From contig CALIJZ010000002.1 in assembly GCA_938017795.1 (NCBI GenBank), positions 1-64,000 of the forward strand: a DNA stretch of 64,000 nucleotides. Direction: 5' to 3'. The number at the start of each line of letters is the position of its first letter. Within the stretch, counting starts at the first letter, position 1. Both the position numbers and the translations under genes were made by a program. The notes beneath the pieces are model-generated. The model was not told the origin of the DNA, ran no database searches, and saw nothing but the letters and a program-made list of their open reading frames with translations. Source of the stretch: an uncultured Bacteriovoracaceae bacterium. GTDB taxonomy: Bacteria; Bdellovibrionota; Bacteriovoracia; Bacteriovoracales; Bacteriovoracaceae. Shown here piece after piece: positions 17,954 to 25,187 of the stretch.

Positions 17954-19057
17954 ATGAAAACTACTACATTTGGAAACACACCGGACAAAACAAAGGCCCT
18001 TGATTTAGCACTTGGTGCTATCGAAAAAGAATTCGGTAAAGGCGCTATCATGAAGCTTGATGGACAAGCTCAAAGAAACATTCCTGCAATACCTACAGGT
18101 TCATTACAACTTGATCTTGCTTTAGGCATTGGCGGTATTCCTCAAGGAAGAATCGTAGAAATTTATGGTCCTGAGTCTTCAGGTAAAACAACTGTAACTC
18201 TTCATGTTGCGGCAGAATGCCAAAAGATGGGTGGAACTGTAGCATTTATCGATGCTGAGCATGCACTTGATCCACAATATGCAAGTAAGCTTGGAGTAGA
18301 TATTCCAAACACACTTATTTCTCAACCAGATAGTGGAGAACAAGCTCTAGAGATTGCTGACATGTTAGTAAGATCAGGAGCGGTTAATCTTTTAATTGTA
18401 GATTCAGTTGCAGCACTAACTCCAAGAGCAGAGCTTGAAGGAGATATGGGTGCAGCTCATATGGGATTACAAGCAAGACTGATGTCTCAAGCATTAAGAA
18501 AACTTACTGGTTCTATTTCTAAATCAAACTGTACTGTTATTTTCATTAACCAATTAAGAATGAAAATTGGAGTTATGTTTGGTAACCCTGAAACAACTAC
18601 TGGTGGTAACGCTCTTAAGTTTTACGCTTCTGTAAGAATGGATATTAGAAGAATTGGTGCTATCAAAAATGGTGATCAAATTGTTGGTAACAGAACTAGA
18701 ATCAAAGTTGTTAAAAACAAAGTGGCTCCTCCATTTAAGAGCATTGAATTTGATATCATGTACGGAGAAGGGATTTCTAAAACAGGTTCATTACTTGATA
18801 TGGCCGTTGAAGAAAAAATCGTTGAAAAAGCTGGAGCTTGGTATTCTTTTGAAGATGCTAAAATTGGCCAAGGACGAGAAAACTCTAAGAAATATTTAGA
18901 TGAAAATCCTGAGACATTTGAAAAAATTAAAAAATTAGTTTTACAAAAGCATAACTTAATTCCAAATACAGAAGTAGTTGCGACTGTAAAAGATGAAAAA
19001 CTTGCAAAAGTAGCAAAAGAAAAAGCTACAAAGAAATCGTCCAAAAAACTTCAATAA
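17954..19057 (+). CDS. recA: Recombinase RecA
   Basis: 367 residues. RecA forms the ATP-dependent filament on single-stranded DNA for homologous recombination and SOS induction. Walker A is GPESSGKT (residues 72-79). Also visible are the conserved DAEHALDP, the L1 region and the [12 protein letters not shown] segment, with a Lys-rich C-terminal tail. A strong AAGGAG site lies before the ATG. I found no recognisable LexA box in the 138 bases upstream, and the promoter is not obvious. The gene ends at a clean intrinsic terminator, so it appears monocistronic; recX is 2.2 kb downstream rather than adjacent. Confidence 0.98.
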   Translation: MKTTTFGNTPDKTKALDLALGAIEKEFGKGAIMKLDGQAQRNIPAIPTGSLQLDLALGIGGIPQGRIVEIYGPESSGKTTVTLHVAAECQKMGGTVAFIDAEHALDPQYASKLGVDIPNTLISQPDSGEQALEIADMLVRSGAVNLLIVDSVAALTPRAELEGDMGAAHMGLQARLMSQALRKLTGSISKSNCTVIFINQLRMKIGVMFGNPETTTGGNALKFYASVRMDIRRIGAIKNGDQIVGNRTRIKVVKNKVAPPFKSIEFDIMYGEGISKTGSLLDMAVEEKIVEKAGAWYSFEDAKIGQGRENSKKYLDENPETFEKIKKLVLQKHNLIPNTEVVATVKDEKLAKVAKEKATKKSSKKLQ

Positions 19058-19071
19058 CTTTTACTATAGAT

Positions 19072-19102
19072 CTGACCTAGAGCAATCTAGGTCAGCCTTT
19101 TT
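19072..19102 (+). terminator. Rho-independent terminator of recA
   Basis: A perfect 10-bp stem (CTGACCTAGA at 19072-19081 with TCTAGGTCAG at 19086-19095) is closed by a GCAA tetraloop and followed by CCTTTTTA. It starts 15 bases after the recA stop. Confidence 0.88.
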
Positions 19103-19103
19103 A

Positions 19104-19502
19104 TTACTCACAGATATTTAATTTTAATTCTGTAAAAAATCCTCTTTTGTTAATTCCAGTAATTGATAAATTAGCGATCCCTTGTTCTCTAGATGCTTCA
19201 TAGAAATCTAAGACTTCAGTTTTTAGTCCTACTTTTCTGAGCTTCTTATTAAGCTCTTCAGTCATTTCAGTTAATTCAGATAAACTTAGATCACTAGTGG
19301 CTTCTACGCAAAAATCTTCTTCTATAGATCGTTTTAAAGACTCAACTGCGCCAGCTGGATTTTTTAATCTCTCTAAAGATTGAGAAAACTCAACAACAGT
19401 AATCACATCATCAAAGCCATAACTTTTATACTTAAATGCACTATCTCTTTGAGAAAATGAATTCATACTAAGCATGAAGATTAGACTAATTATTACTTTC
19501 AT
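19104..19502 (-). CDS. Small secreted protein of unknown function
   Basis: 132 residues with a signal peptide (MKVIISLIFMLSMNSFSQ). The mature part is charged and contains two cysteines (DFCVEA and the penultimate Cys in NICE). No family is recognised. AAAAAGG precedes the ATG. The gene starts 19 bases downstream of an intrinsic terminator that ends a structured upstream transcript, so its expression may depend on read-through of that terminator. Its stop abuts the recA terminator on the other strand. Confidence 0.6.
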   Translation of the reverse strand: MKVIISLIFMLSMNSFSQRDSAFKYKSYGFDDVITVVEFSQSLERLKNPAGAVESLKRSIEEDFCVEATSDLSLSELTEMTEELNKKLRKVGLKTEVLDFYEASREQGIANLSITGINKRGFFTELKLNICE

Positions 19503-19520
19503 AAAACAACCTTTTTAATG

Positions 19521-19548
19521 TAAAAAGGCAGCTCTTTAACGAGCTGCC
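19521..19548 (-). terminator. Rho-independent terminator between the 16-codon ORF and the secreted-protein gene
   Basis: On the minus strand, GGCAGCTC (19541-19548) pairs perfectly with GAGCTGCC (19527-19534) around a six-base loop. The stem is followed by TTTTTA. It begins seven bases after the stop of the 16-codon ORF and lies just before the ribosome site of the 132-residue secreted protein. It therefore acts either as the end of a short RNA or as an attenuator. Confidence 0.8.
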
Positions 19549-19555
19549 AAAATAT

Positions 19556-19606
19556 TTATGCAGTCCAAATCAATACAACCAAAAGGACTATTATACTTTC
19601 TACCAT
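19556..19606 (-). CDS. Candidate 16-residue hydrophobic micropeptide or leader peptide
   Basis: The ORF encodes MVESIIVLLVVLIWTA. GGAGG (complement of 19612-19616) lies five bases before the ATG, one of the best ribosome sites in the window. Ten of 16 residues are Val, Ile or Leu, so the peptide could form a single membrane helix, as in Ibs-type type I toxins. Alternatively it could be a branched-chain-rich leader peptide. The terminator starts seven bases after the stop. No homologue is known to me; the support is the ribosome site, the composition and the tight terminator. It is also possible that the ORF is chance within a regulatory RNA. Confidence 0.5.
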   Translation of the reverse strand: MVESIIVLLVVLIWTA

Positions 19607-19800
19607 CTTTACCTCCGTAAAATTTATTCACGCTCGGCAAAGAGCAAAACTCTTATTCCTATATATTCAAAAGCACCTTAGTGCTTCATTATTCGCTCTT
19701 TACCTTCACAGCTTCGTCTTGGAGACATTTTTAATTTATCCCCTGCCATCAAGTAACTTATTGTTTTCTTGTTACTAAACCCTTAAAACCACCCTATTAA
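19607..19800 (-). ncRNA. Hairpin-rich leader RNA upstream of the 16-codon ORF
   Basis: This gene-free stretch, read on the minus strand, contains successive small hairpins. AGTAAC/GTTACT has arms at 19771-19776 and 19752-19757. AAGCAC/GTGCTT has a TAAG loop (19681-19686 and 19671-19676). AAGAG/CTCTT has arms at 19650-19654 and 19640-19644. A short GTCT-CCA-AGAC stem also occurs. They lead into the GGAGG and the 16-codon ORF, then the terminator. This order (structured leader, tiny ORF, terminator, gene) suggests cis-regulation or a short structured mRNA. The 5' end is not defined. It matches no riboswitch class that I can confirm. Confidence 0.4.
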
Positions 19801-19818
19801 CAATTAGTCGTTGCTTGG

Positions 19819-20004
19819 TTATAAAATGGGTAACTCACAATACAATAATAGATACCTAAGATTCCTAAGACCCAAGTTGGTATTAATCTCACCATACTTT
19901 AAGTCTAAGATATGCATTGCAGTATCTTTGTTTTCGAAGCAAGGTATAACACAGTTTTGAGGTCGAACAATATTTTTTGAAATAACTATATAATAATTAC
20001 ACAT
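19819..20004 (-). CDS. Possible small protein (61 residues), uncertain
   Basis: An ORF of 61 codons (MCNYYIVISKNIVRPQNC...) with AGGAG about 11 bases before ATG 20004, which is longer than optimal spacing. It has four cysteines and mixed composition, and no family is recognised. It fills the gap between the divergent acidic lipoprotein gene and the structured leader on the same strand, so it may share that transcript. It may equally be non-coding. Evidence is limited to the ribosome site and an uninterrupted frame. Confidence 0.35.
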   Translation of the reverse strand: MCNYYIVISKNIVRPQNCVIPCFENKDTAMHILDLKYGEINTNLGLRNLRYLLLYCELPIL

Positions 20005-20085
20005 CGCAACATTTTCTCCTATTATTAAGTATTTTTCATGCTATAACGCATCAAGACATATTTTTAATATTTAGGAGAATATCTA

Positions 20086-21156
20086 ATGAACAAGTTTTTA
20101 ACCTTAATGACTATAGTTGTTTTTGTTTCATGCAAAAACTCAGGGAAAAATGCTCAACGACTATTTGAGAATGATTTGAATAGATCAACAAGGAGCGAAC
20201 CAGCTAAAAGTAAGACTGAAGACAAAAAAGAAGATGATACATTCTCATATGTTAGTGATGAAGTAGTTATAACTGCTCCAAGAATTACTACCGATGATAG
20301 TCCCTTACATTCCGCTGAATGTGGTGACCTTGAATATTCTGGAACACTTGGTGTTATAGAAGAGATTAGTAAAAAGAAAGTTGATTCTAAAAAAGTCCAA
20401 CCAGGTGATCCTGATCATGACTGTTCGATTGCAACAGAAGAAGAGAGACAACTTTGTAATGAATTAACTATCCATAGAATTGCACAGAATATTAAGCAAC
20501 AAGATGAGATATTCGATGGTGCTCCAAGGATTAAGCACCCCTTAGTTGAACTTGAAGAATCGCTTAAAGCTGAAGCAAGAAAGGTATCGATTACTCCTAT
20601 AGAAAAAACTGAGATTAAAGAAGTAACTAGCAAGACAGAAAAAACATTGCCTACTCCAGAGCAAACTCAAGATGAAAAAGATCTATCTCAAGAGGAGCAA
20701 AGAAAAAACTTTATAGCAGTTCTTTCTAGAATTCATCAAGAAATTAGAAAATCTAAAGATCAAGAAGTTGACCCATCATGTGTAGATGAAGTTGTTGAAG
20801 ATATTACTGAAGAGCTGAATGAAGACTGTGAAGAAGGTGATGAAGAATGTGAGTATACTGAAGAAGAAGTTAGCGGGACACTTTCAGCTGATGATATCTT
20901 AGAAATCCTTAAAGAGAACTCTAAAGATGATAAAATTAAAATTACAAGCCCTGGAGATAGTGATGATATACTTAGGGGAAGAAAAGAACCACAGACAGGT
21001 TCTGGTACAAGTGCAGTTAGCATGCCTACTTTTAACACTAGCAAGTTAGTTCCTGAAATCAATACAGAAAATTCAAAAAAATTAGTTAAAAATGTACTTG
21101 CTTACACTTACATTAAATACTTAGAGCTTAAATATAATTTTAATCTTACAAAATAA
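20086..21156 (+). CDS. Acidic lipoprotein of unknown function
   Basis: 356 residues. The N-terminus MNKFLTLMTIVVFVSCKNSGK has a lipobox (FVSC, Cys16), so the mature protein is predicted to be lipid-anchored. The rest is highly charged and low-complexity: Glu/Lys/Asp-rich stretches, with a segment around residues 220-265 dominated by Glu and Asp and holding several cysteines (DPSCVDE, NEDCEEGDEECEY). It is probably largely disordered. AGGAG precedes the ATG. It ends at an intrinsic terminator. No homologue is recognised. Confidence 0.68.
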   Translation: MNKFLTLMTIVVFVSCKNSGKNAQRLFENDLNRSTRSEPAKSKTEDKKEDDTFSYVSDEVVITAPRITTDDSPLHSAECGDLEYSGTLGVIEEISKKKVDSKKVQPGDPDHDCSIATEEERQLCNELTIHRIAQNIKQQDEIFDGAPRIKHPLVELEESLKAEARKVSITPIEKTEIKEVTSKTEKTLPTPEQTQDEKDLSQEEQRKNFIAVLSRIHQEIRKSKDQEVDPSCVDEVVEDITEELNEDCEEGDEECEYTEEEVSGTLSADDILEILKENSKDDKIKITSPGDSDDILRGRKEPQTGSGTSAVSMPTFNTSKLVPEINTENSKKLVKNVLAYTYIKYLELKYNFNLTK

Positions 21157-21165
21157 TCTATATAT

Positions 21166-21206
21166 AGAAAGCTTTACTGAATTAACTCATTAAAGCTTTC
21201 TCTTTT
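21166..21206 (+). terminator. Rho-independent terminator after the acidic lipoprotein
   Basis: A 10-bp stem (AGAAAGCTTT at 21166-21175 with AAAGCTTTCT at 21192-21201) around a 16-base loop is followed by CTTTTAATA. It begins 10 bases after the stop of the lipoprotein gene and precedes recX. Confidence 0.7.
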
Positions 21207-21231
21207 AATAATCATTCCATATAATGCTTGT

Positions 21232-21705
21232 ATGGATTCAAAGTCCTCATACTTAATATCATTACGACTCCTTCAAAGAAGAGATTATAGCGAACATGAA
21301 TTAAGACAAAAACTTATCAAAAGAAAAATTGAATCAATAATTATAGATGAAATTGTACAAAAACTCATTGAACTAAATTATCTAAATGACAAAAGATATA
21401 TTGATGGAAAAATCAGATACTTTATTAAGCAAAAAAAGTCTCCTTCCTATATTCAAAACAAATGTTACAAAATGGGTGTTCCTATAAGTATCGAAGATAT
21501 TGATTTTCACTTAAATGATCTTAAAGTTAACATTAATGATCACCTTAAGTACCATGTTAAGAAAAAACTTGATTTCAACAGAGTAGATCTAGAATCTCTG
21601 GATGATCAAGAGAAGTATAAACTTTCATATAAGCTTTCTAATCATCTAAATTCAAAAGGTTATAAAGATTTTAACATTCAAACGATTTTAAAAGAGGTCT
21701 CATGA
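21232..21705 (+). CDS. recX: Regulatory protein RecX
   Basis: 157 residues. RecX binds RecA filaments and modulates their activity. The three-helix repeats are clear, beginning with ISLRLLQRRDYSEHELRQKL, a typical RecX opening, followed by IDEIVQKLIELNYLND. It lies 2.2 kb downstream of recA, separated by a terminator, the small secreted protein and the lipoprotein, so it is not co-transcribed with recA. The last bases overlap the start of the next gene by ATGA. Confidence 0.88.
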   Translation: MDSKSSYLISLRLLQRRDYSEHELRQKLIKRKIESIIIDEIVQKLIELNYLNDKRYIDGKIRYFIKQKKSPSYIQNKCYKMGVPISIEDIDFHLNDLKVNINDHLKYHVKKKLDFNRVDLESLDDQEKYKLSYKLSNHLNSKGYKDFNIQTILKEVS

Positions 21706-23354
21706 TTCAACTAATTTGCAAATTTTCAATCTTCTTATTATTAGTTTCATGCTTTAAAAAGAAGAATTCTGATTTTTCAGATCAAATAAACTTTGCCTTA
21801 AGCAGTGATATCAGCTCTCTTGACCCCGCCATCGCTTTTGATGAAGTATCCTTAACTATTATCTATCAAGTTTATGAAGCATTATTTGAGTACGATTATA
21901 AATCTCCAAATCCTACACTTGTCCCATTACTAGCAACGAAGATGCCGGAAGTTTCAAAGGATCTTTTAACTTACACATTTAATATTAAAAAACATATTTT
22001 ATATCATCCTCATCCAGATTTAGCTCAAGGCAGAACTGTTAAAGCTCAAGACTTTGTTACACAGATAAAGAGATTGGCATATACTCCTTTAAAGGGACAA
22101 GGATTTTGGTTATTTGAGGGAAAAATCGAAGGTATTGATCAATTTAAAAAAGACACACAAAGTTTAGACCAACTACTTAATAATTCCATTTCTGGTGTTA
22201 AAGTTATTAACGATCATAGTTTTAGTATCAAGTTAATAAAGCCATATCCTCAAATGCTTTATGCTATGGCCATGGCCTTTACTGTTCCTGTACCAGCAGA
22301 GATTTTAAAGAAGAATAATAATTTACTTGAAAATTTCGAAGTAGGAACTGGTCCATTCACCCTTGATACGTTTAAAAGATCTCACAAAGTCGTTTTAAAA
22401 AAATATGACAAATATCATAACCCTGCTCTTCCCAAGGTAGAAAAAATTCATTTCCCATTCATGAAAGAATCTCAGACAAGATGGTTAAACTTTTTAAATA
22501 ATAAAATTGATTTCTTTGGCATAGGTAAAAGTCATTTTAATTTAGTATTAGATAAGCAAGGTCAACTCAAACAAGAGTTAGAAAAAAAAGATTTTAAATT
22601 AATCAAAGCTCCATCTCTAACCTATTGGTGGTTTTCTTTTAACATGGGTGATTCTATTTTTTCTAAAAATAAAGATTTACGACTTGCCTTTGCTCACGCC
22701 ATTGATAGAAAGAAATATATCGAACTCTTTACTAACAATACCGCTCAAGTAGCTAATTCAATTTATCACCCAACTAACTTTGGATATAGTTCAGATAATT
22801 TCAATAACTTTAACTTTGATATAAATAAGGCAAAAAGTTTTTTAAGCTCTGCTGGCTACCCAAATGGAGAAGGTCTTCCAGAAATCACTCTAGACACAAG
22901 AAGTTCAGCATCCGAAGCACTACACCAAGCTGAATTTATAAAGTCACAACTTAAAAAAATTGGAGTCAATCTAAAGATTGAAACAAATACATTTGAAGGT
23001 TTTCTACGAAAAGCCAGGAAAGGAAAGCTTGAATTTTGGTTAGATGGTTGGCATCTTGACTACCCAGATAGTGAAAACATACTGCAATTATTAAGCTCTA
23101 AAAATCACCCTCCTGGAGTTAATGCCAGCTATTATAAAAATTCAATGTTTGATAAGCTGTTTGAGGAATTAAAAATAACTCCTAACAATGATAGAAAAAT
23201 TGAATTGATGAGAGAGCTAGAAAAGATTGTTCAAACTGACCTACCTTGGTCTATGCTTTTTTATTCTCAAAGCTATTCTGTTTTTCACAAGCGAGTAAAA
23301 AACTATAAGTCTCATCCAATGGCTACAAATAAGTTAAAATATTTAAGCCTCTAG
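21702..23354 (+). CDS. ABC-type oligopeptide-binding lipoprotein (SBP family 5), orphan
   Basis: 550 residues of the OppA/DppA class (SBP_bac_5). The N-terminus MIQLICKFSIFLLLVSCFKKK has a lipobox (LVSC). Family segments are SSDISSLDPAIAFDEVS, FEVGTGPF, and the C-terminal WHLDYPDSENILQLL. Members deliver peptides or other solutes to ABC importers or act in sensing. No permease or ATPase genes are adjacent. It is coupled to recX by ATGA, an odd pairing, and converges with a small gene on the other strand, overlapping it by four bases. Confidence 0.88.
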   Translation: MIQLICKFSIFLLLVSCFKKKNSDFSDQINFALSSDISSLDPAIAFDEVSLTIIYQVYEALFEYDYKSPNPTLVPLLATKMPEVSKDLLTYTFNIKKHILYHPHPDLAQGRTVKAQDFVTQIKRLAYTPLKGQGFWLFEGKIEGIDQFKKDTQSLDQLLNNSISGVKVINDHSFSIKLIKPYPQMLYAMAMAFTVPVPAEILKKNNNLLENFEVGTGPFTLDTFKRSHKVVLKKYDKYHNPALPKVEKIHFPFMKESQTRWLNFLNNKIDFFGIGKSHFNLVLDKQGQLKQELEKKDFKLIKAPSLTYWWFSFNMGDSIFSKNKDLRLAFAHAIDRKKYIELFTNNTAQVANSIYHPTNFGYSSDNFNNFNFDINKAKSFLSSAGYPNGEGLPEITLDTRSSASEALHQAEFIKSQLKKIGVNLKIETNTFEGFLRKARKGKLEFWLDGWHLDYPDSENILQLLSSKNHPPGVNASYYKNSMFDKLFEELKITPNNDRKIELMRELEKIVQTDLPWSMLFYSQSYSVFHKRVKNYKSHPMATNKLKYLSL

Positions 23355-23614
23355 AGATTAACGTATATATTCTCCAAATCTTTAGATTGAACTAAATCTC
23401 CATAAAGAGTATTTTTTGAAATTGAAACAAATTTTATTTTCAATAGGTATTCATTTCCAATAATCAATTCATCTTCAGTATTGTTTTGAATGATAATTTT
23501 TTTGATTTTCTCACCTTTATATACTCCTTTAAAATGAAACTCAAAGCCCAGGTTAAAAGAGCTTCTCCTAACTTCTTTGACACACCTTGACAAAACAATG
23601 ATTTCACGATCCAT
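23351..23614 (-). CDS. Small unknown protein, possibly beta-barrel
   Basis: 87 residues. Alternating hydrophobic and charged residues suggest a small beta fold (FEFHFKGVYKGEKIKKIIIQ ... GNEYLLKIKFVSI), of the kind seen in OB-like domains, but no motif confirms this. There is no signal peptide. It is convergent with the peptide-binding lipoprotein (4-base overlap of stops) and divergent from rpoZ. No strong ribosome site is seen. Confidence 0.5.
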   Translation of the reverse strand: MDREIIVLSRCVKEVRRSSFNLGFEFHFKGVYKGEKIKKIIIQNNTEDELIIGNEYLLKIKFVSISKNTLYGDLVQSKDLENIYVNL

Positions 23615-23671
23615 ATAAGCTTAATTGCAAGTTGTAAGCTCAATCAAATTGTCCTATCTACTTGAAATAAC

Positions 23672-23700
23672 TTGACATAAATCTTAAATAATTTTATTTA
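23672..23700 (+). promoter_or_regulatory. Possible promoter of rpoZ
   Basis: A perfect -35 hexamer TTGACA (23672-23677) is followed after 17 bases by TATTTA, a weak -10. The rpoZ start is 36 bases further downstream. Confidence 0.45.
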
Positions 23701-23735
23701 ATAATACTTATTATCTTTTGATTAGAGGTTTAATT

Positions 23736-23948
23736 ATGGCAAGAGTTACTATTGAAGACTGTTTAGAAAAAGTTGAGAACAGATACGAGTTGGTTCATTT
23801 AACTGCAAAAAGAGTTCGTCAATTAAGAGATGGTGAATCTGCTGTATTACATACAAAAAATAAAGAAGTTGTTACTGCTCTCAGAGAAATTGCTGCTGGA
23901 AAAGTTAAGCACGCATTAATCAGTGAGTATGAAGACGACGAATTCTAG
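23736..23948 (+). CDS. rpoZ: RNA polymerase omega subunit
   Basis: 70 residues from ATG 23736, selected because AGAGGT lies six bases upstream and the protein then starts MARVTIEDCLEKV, the canonical omega opening. Conserved features are ENRYELVHLTAKRVRQL, which contacts the beta-prime subunit, and REIAAGKV. Omega helps to fold and stabilise RNA polymerase, and in many bacteria forms part of a ppGpp site; the N-terminal residues used there are present. It appears to be a single-gene unit facing the convergent gtrA-like gene. Confidence 0.94.
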   Translation: MARVTIEDCLEKVENRYELVHLTAKRVRQLRDGESAVLHTKNKEVVTALREIAAGKVKHALISEYEDDEF

Positions 23949-23971
23949 AAAAAATCTATTATATTCAACAC

Positions 23972-24397
23972 TTACTTATTATTGGATTTAAAAACCCATA
24001 ACTTCATTAAAGTAAATGATATAAATGGCAAAACGCATACATTAAAAGCAATAAAGTAATAGGGATGAAATTTCATACTATCTATTAAAATATAACTAAC
24101 CAATGAACTTACACCTAAATTTAACAAGGCCGTAGTCACAAATTTAAAAAATGATTCACCTGTTGAAACTCCTCCTTTTTTTCTAAAAGTAATGAGTCTA
24201 TGACCCCAGTATGATAATTGAACACTTATAGAAAAAGCTAAAAAGTTACATATTGTAGAACTATACCCAAGGAATCTAAAAAATGAGAGATATAAAACAT
24301 TATGAATAACTGTAATTATAAATCCAACTATTAGGAAACGAATAATTCTAAGTTGAGAAGGCTTAAGATTTTTTAGAATTTCTAGAATTTTTCCCAA
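23972..24397 (-). CDS. GtrA-family membrane protein
   Basis: 141 residues with four predicted membrane helices. The family pattern is FLIVGFIITVIHNVLY near the N-terminus, then FSYWGHRLITF-like NFLAFSISVQLSYWGHRLITFRKK, and a C-terminal KLWVFKS. GtrA proteins are thought to flip or support undecaprenyl-linked sugars for cell-surface glycosylation. The start lies 35 bases inside the preceding gene on the same strand, so they are co-translated. No glycosyltransferase lies nearby. Confidence 0.82.
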   Translation of the reverse strand: MGKILEILKNLKPSQLRIIRFLIVGFIITVIHNVLYLSFFRFLGYSSTICNFLAFSISVQLSYWGHRLITFRKKGGVSTGESFFKFVTTALLNLGVSSLVSYILIDSMKFHPYYFIAFNVCVLPFISFTLMKLWVFKSNNK

Positions 24398-25187
24398 AAA
24401 ATACTCCTGCTCCTAAAACACCAATCGCAACAAATAAAAACAAGAAAAATGGATTTAATGCCTGTTTCTCTTGAGCAGAATCATCAATTGAGGCAAAGAA
24501 AAAATTTGAGGCAGAATATATTCTATCCTGATAATCTCCTTGAGCCAGAATAAAAACTTGATAATTAGATTTATCTCTACCTGAAAGATTCTCAAGATCT
24601 AATGAGAATTTTTTACTTTCTCCAGAGGCTATCACTAAGTCCAACTCTTTACTATGATTAAGTTTTAATCCTATTTCATTTGTAGAGAAAACATTTACCT
24701 TTTTTATTTTAGCTTCTTTTGAAATCGTATTTCTAATAGAGAACTCTACCTTACCCTTATCCGATAACGTTAGTTTCTTATTTTTAAGATTTACAACTAT
24801 AGAAACTGGAGATATTCCACTTTCAAGATGAACATATTTTAATAATTGAGGAGAAGTATAAGTCACATGATTTAAGTCATCATATACAATTCTATAAGGA
24901 GATAGATATTCTCCAGGTTGAGTTAAGTTTAGATCTTTTTTTGAAAATTTAATAACTTTCTCAACAGATTCATTAGGGCCTAATTTATCCGCAATTTTTA
25001 TTTTCTTATTAAATTCAATAAATTCTAGAAATACATCAAGCGAAGTATCGTCACCCTCGTTTAAGATTGTTGTATTTAAAACCATCGCTCCATCTGTTAT
25101 AGAAGCATTGTTTTTAACATTCATTTTTATAAATTTCGCATGAGCAAGAGGTAGTAGAAAAAAAAGAAAGACTAAAGCTTTATTCAT
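24363..25187 (-). CDS. Secreted, C-terminally anchored protein of unknown function
   Basis: 274 residues. It has a signal peptide (MNKALVFLFFLLPLAHA), a beta-rich extracytoplasmic part of about 220 residues that could form two Ig-like domains, then a membrane helix (PFFLFLFVAIGVLGAGVFFG) and a short basic tail. The topology is periplasmic domain with C-terminal anchor. It is coupled to lon (ATGA overlap) and to the gtrA-like gene. No family is recognised. Confidence 0.62.
   Translation of the reverse strand: MNKALVFLFFLLPLAHAKFIKMNVKNNASITDGAMVLNTTILNEGDDTSLDVFLEFIEFNKKIKIADKLGPNESVEKVIKFSKKDLNLTQPGEYLSPYRIVYDDLNHVTYTSPQLLKYVHLESGISPVSIVVNLKNKKLTLSDKGKVEFSIRNTISKEAKIKKVNVFSTNEIGLKLNHSKELDLVIASGESKKFSLDLENLSGRDKSNYQVFILAQGDYQDRIYSASNFFFASIDDSAQEKQALNPFFLFLFVAIGVLGAGVFFGKNSRNSKKS

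Noticed and set aside
19640-19760. Resemblance of the leader (blocks AAAAATGTC..AGACG and CACTAAGGTGC) to the M-box magnesium riboswitch
   Set aside because: Only two short blocks match. The outer pairing helices and the conserved 3' GUGCUAAAGCUC-like segment are missing, and the downstream gene is not a magnesium transporter.
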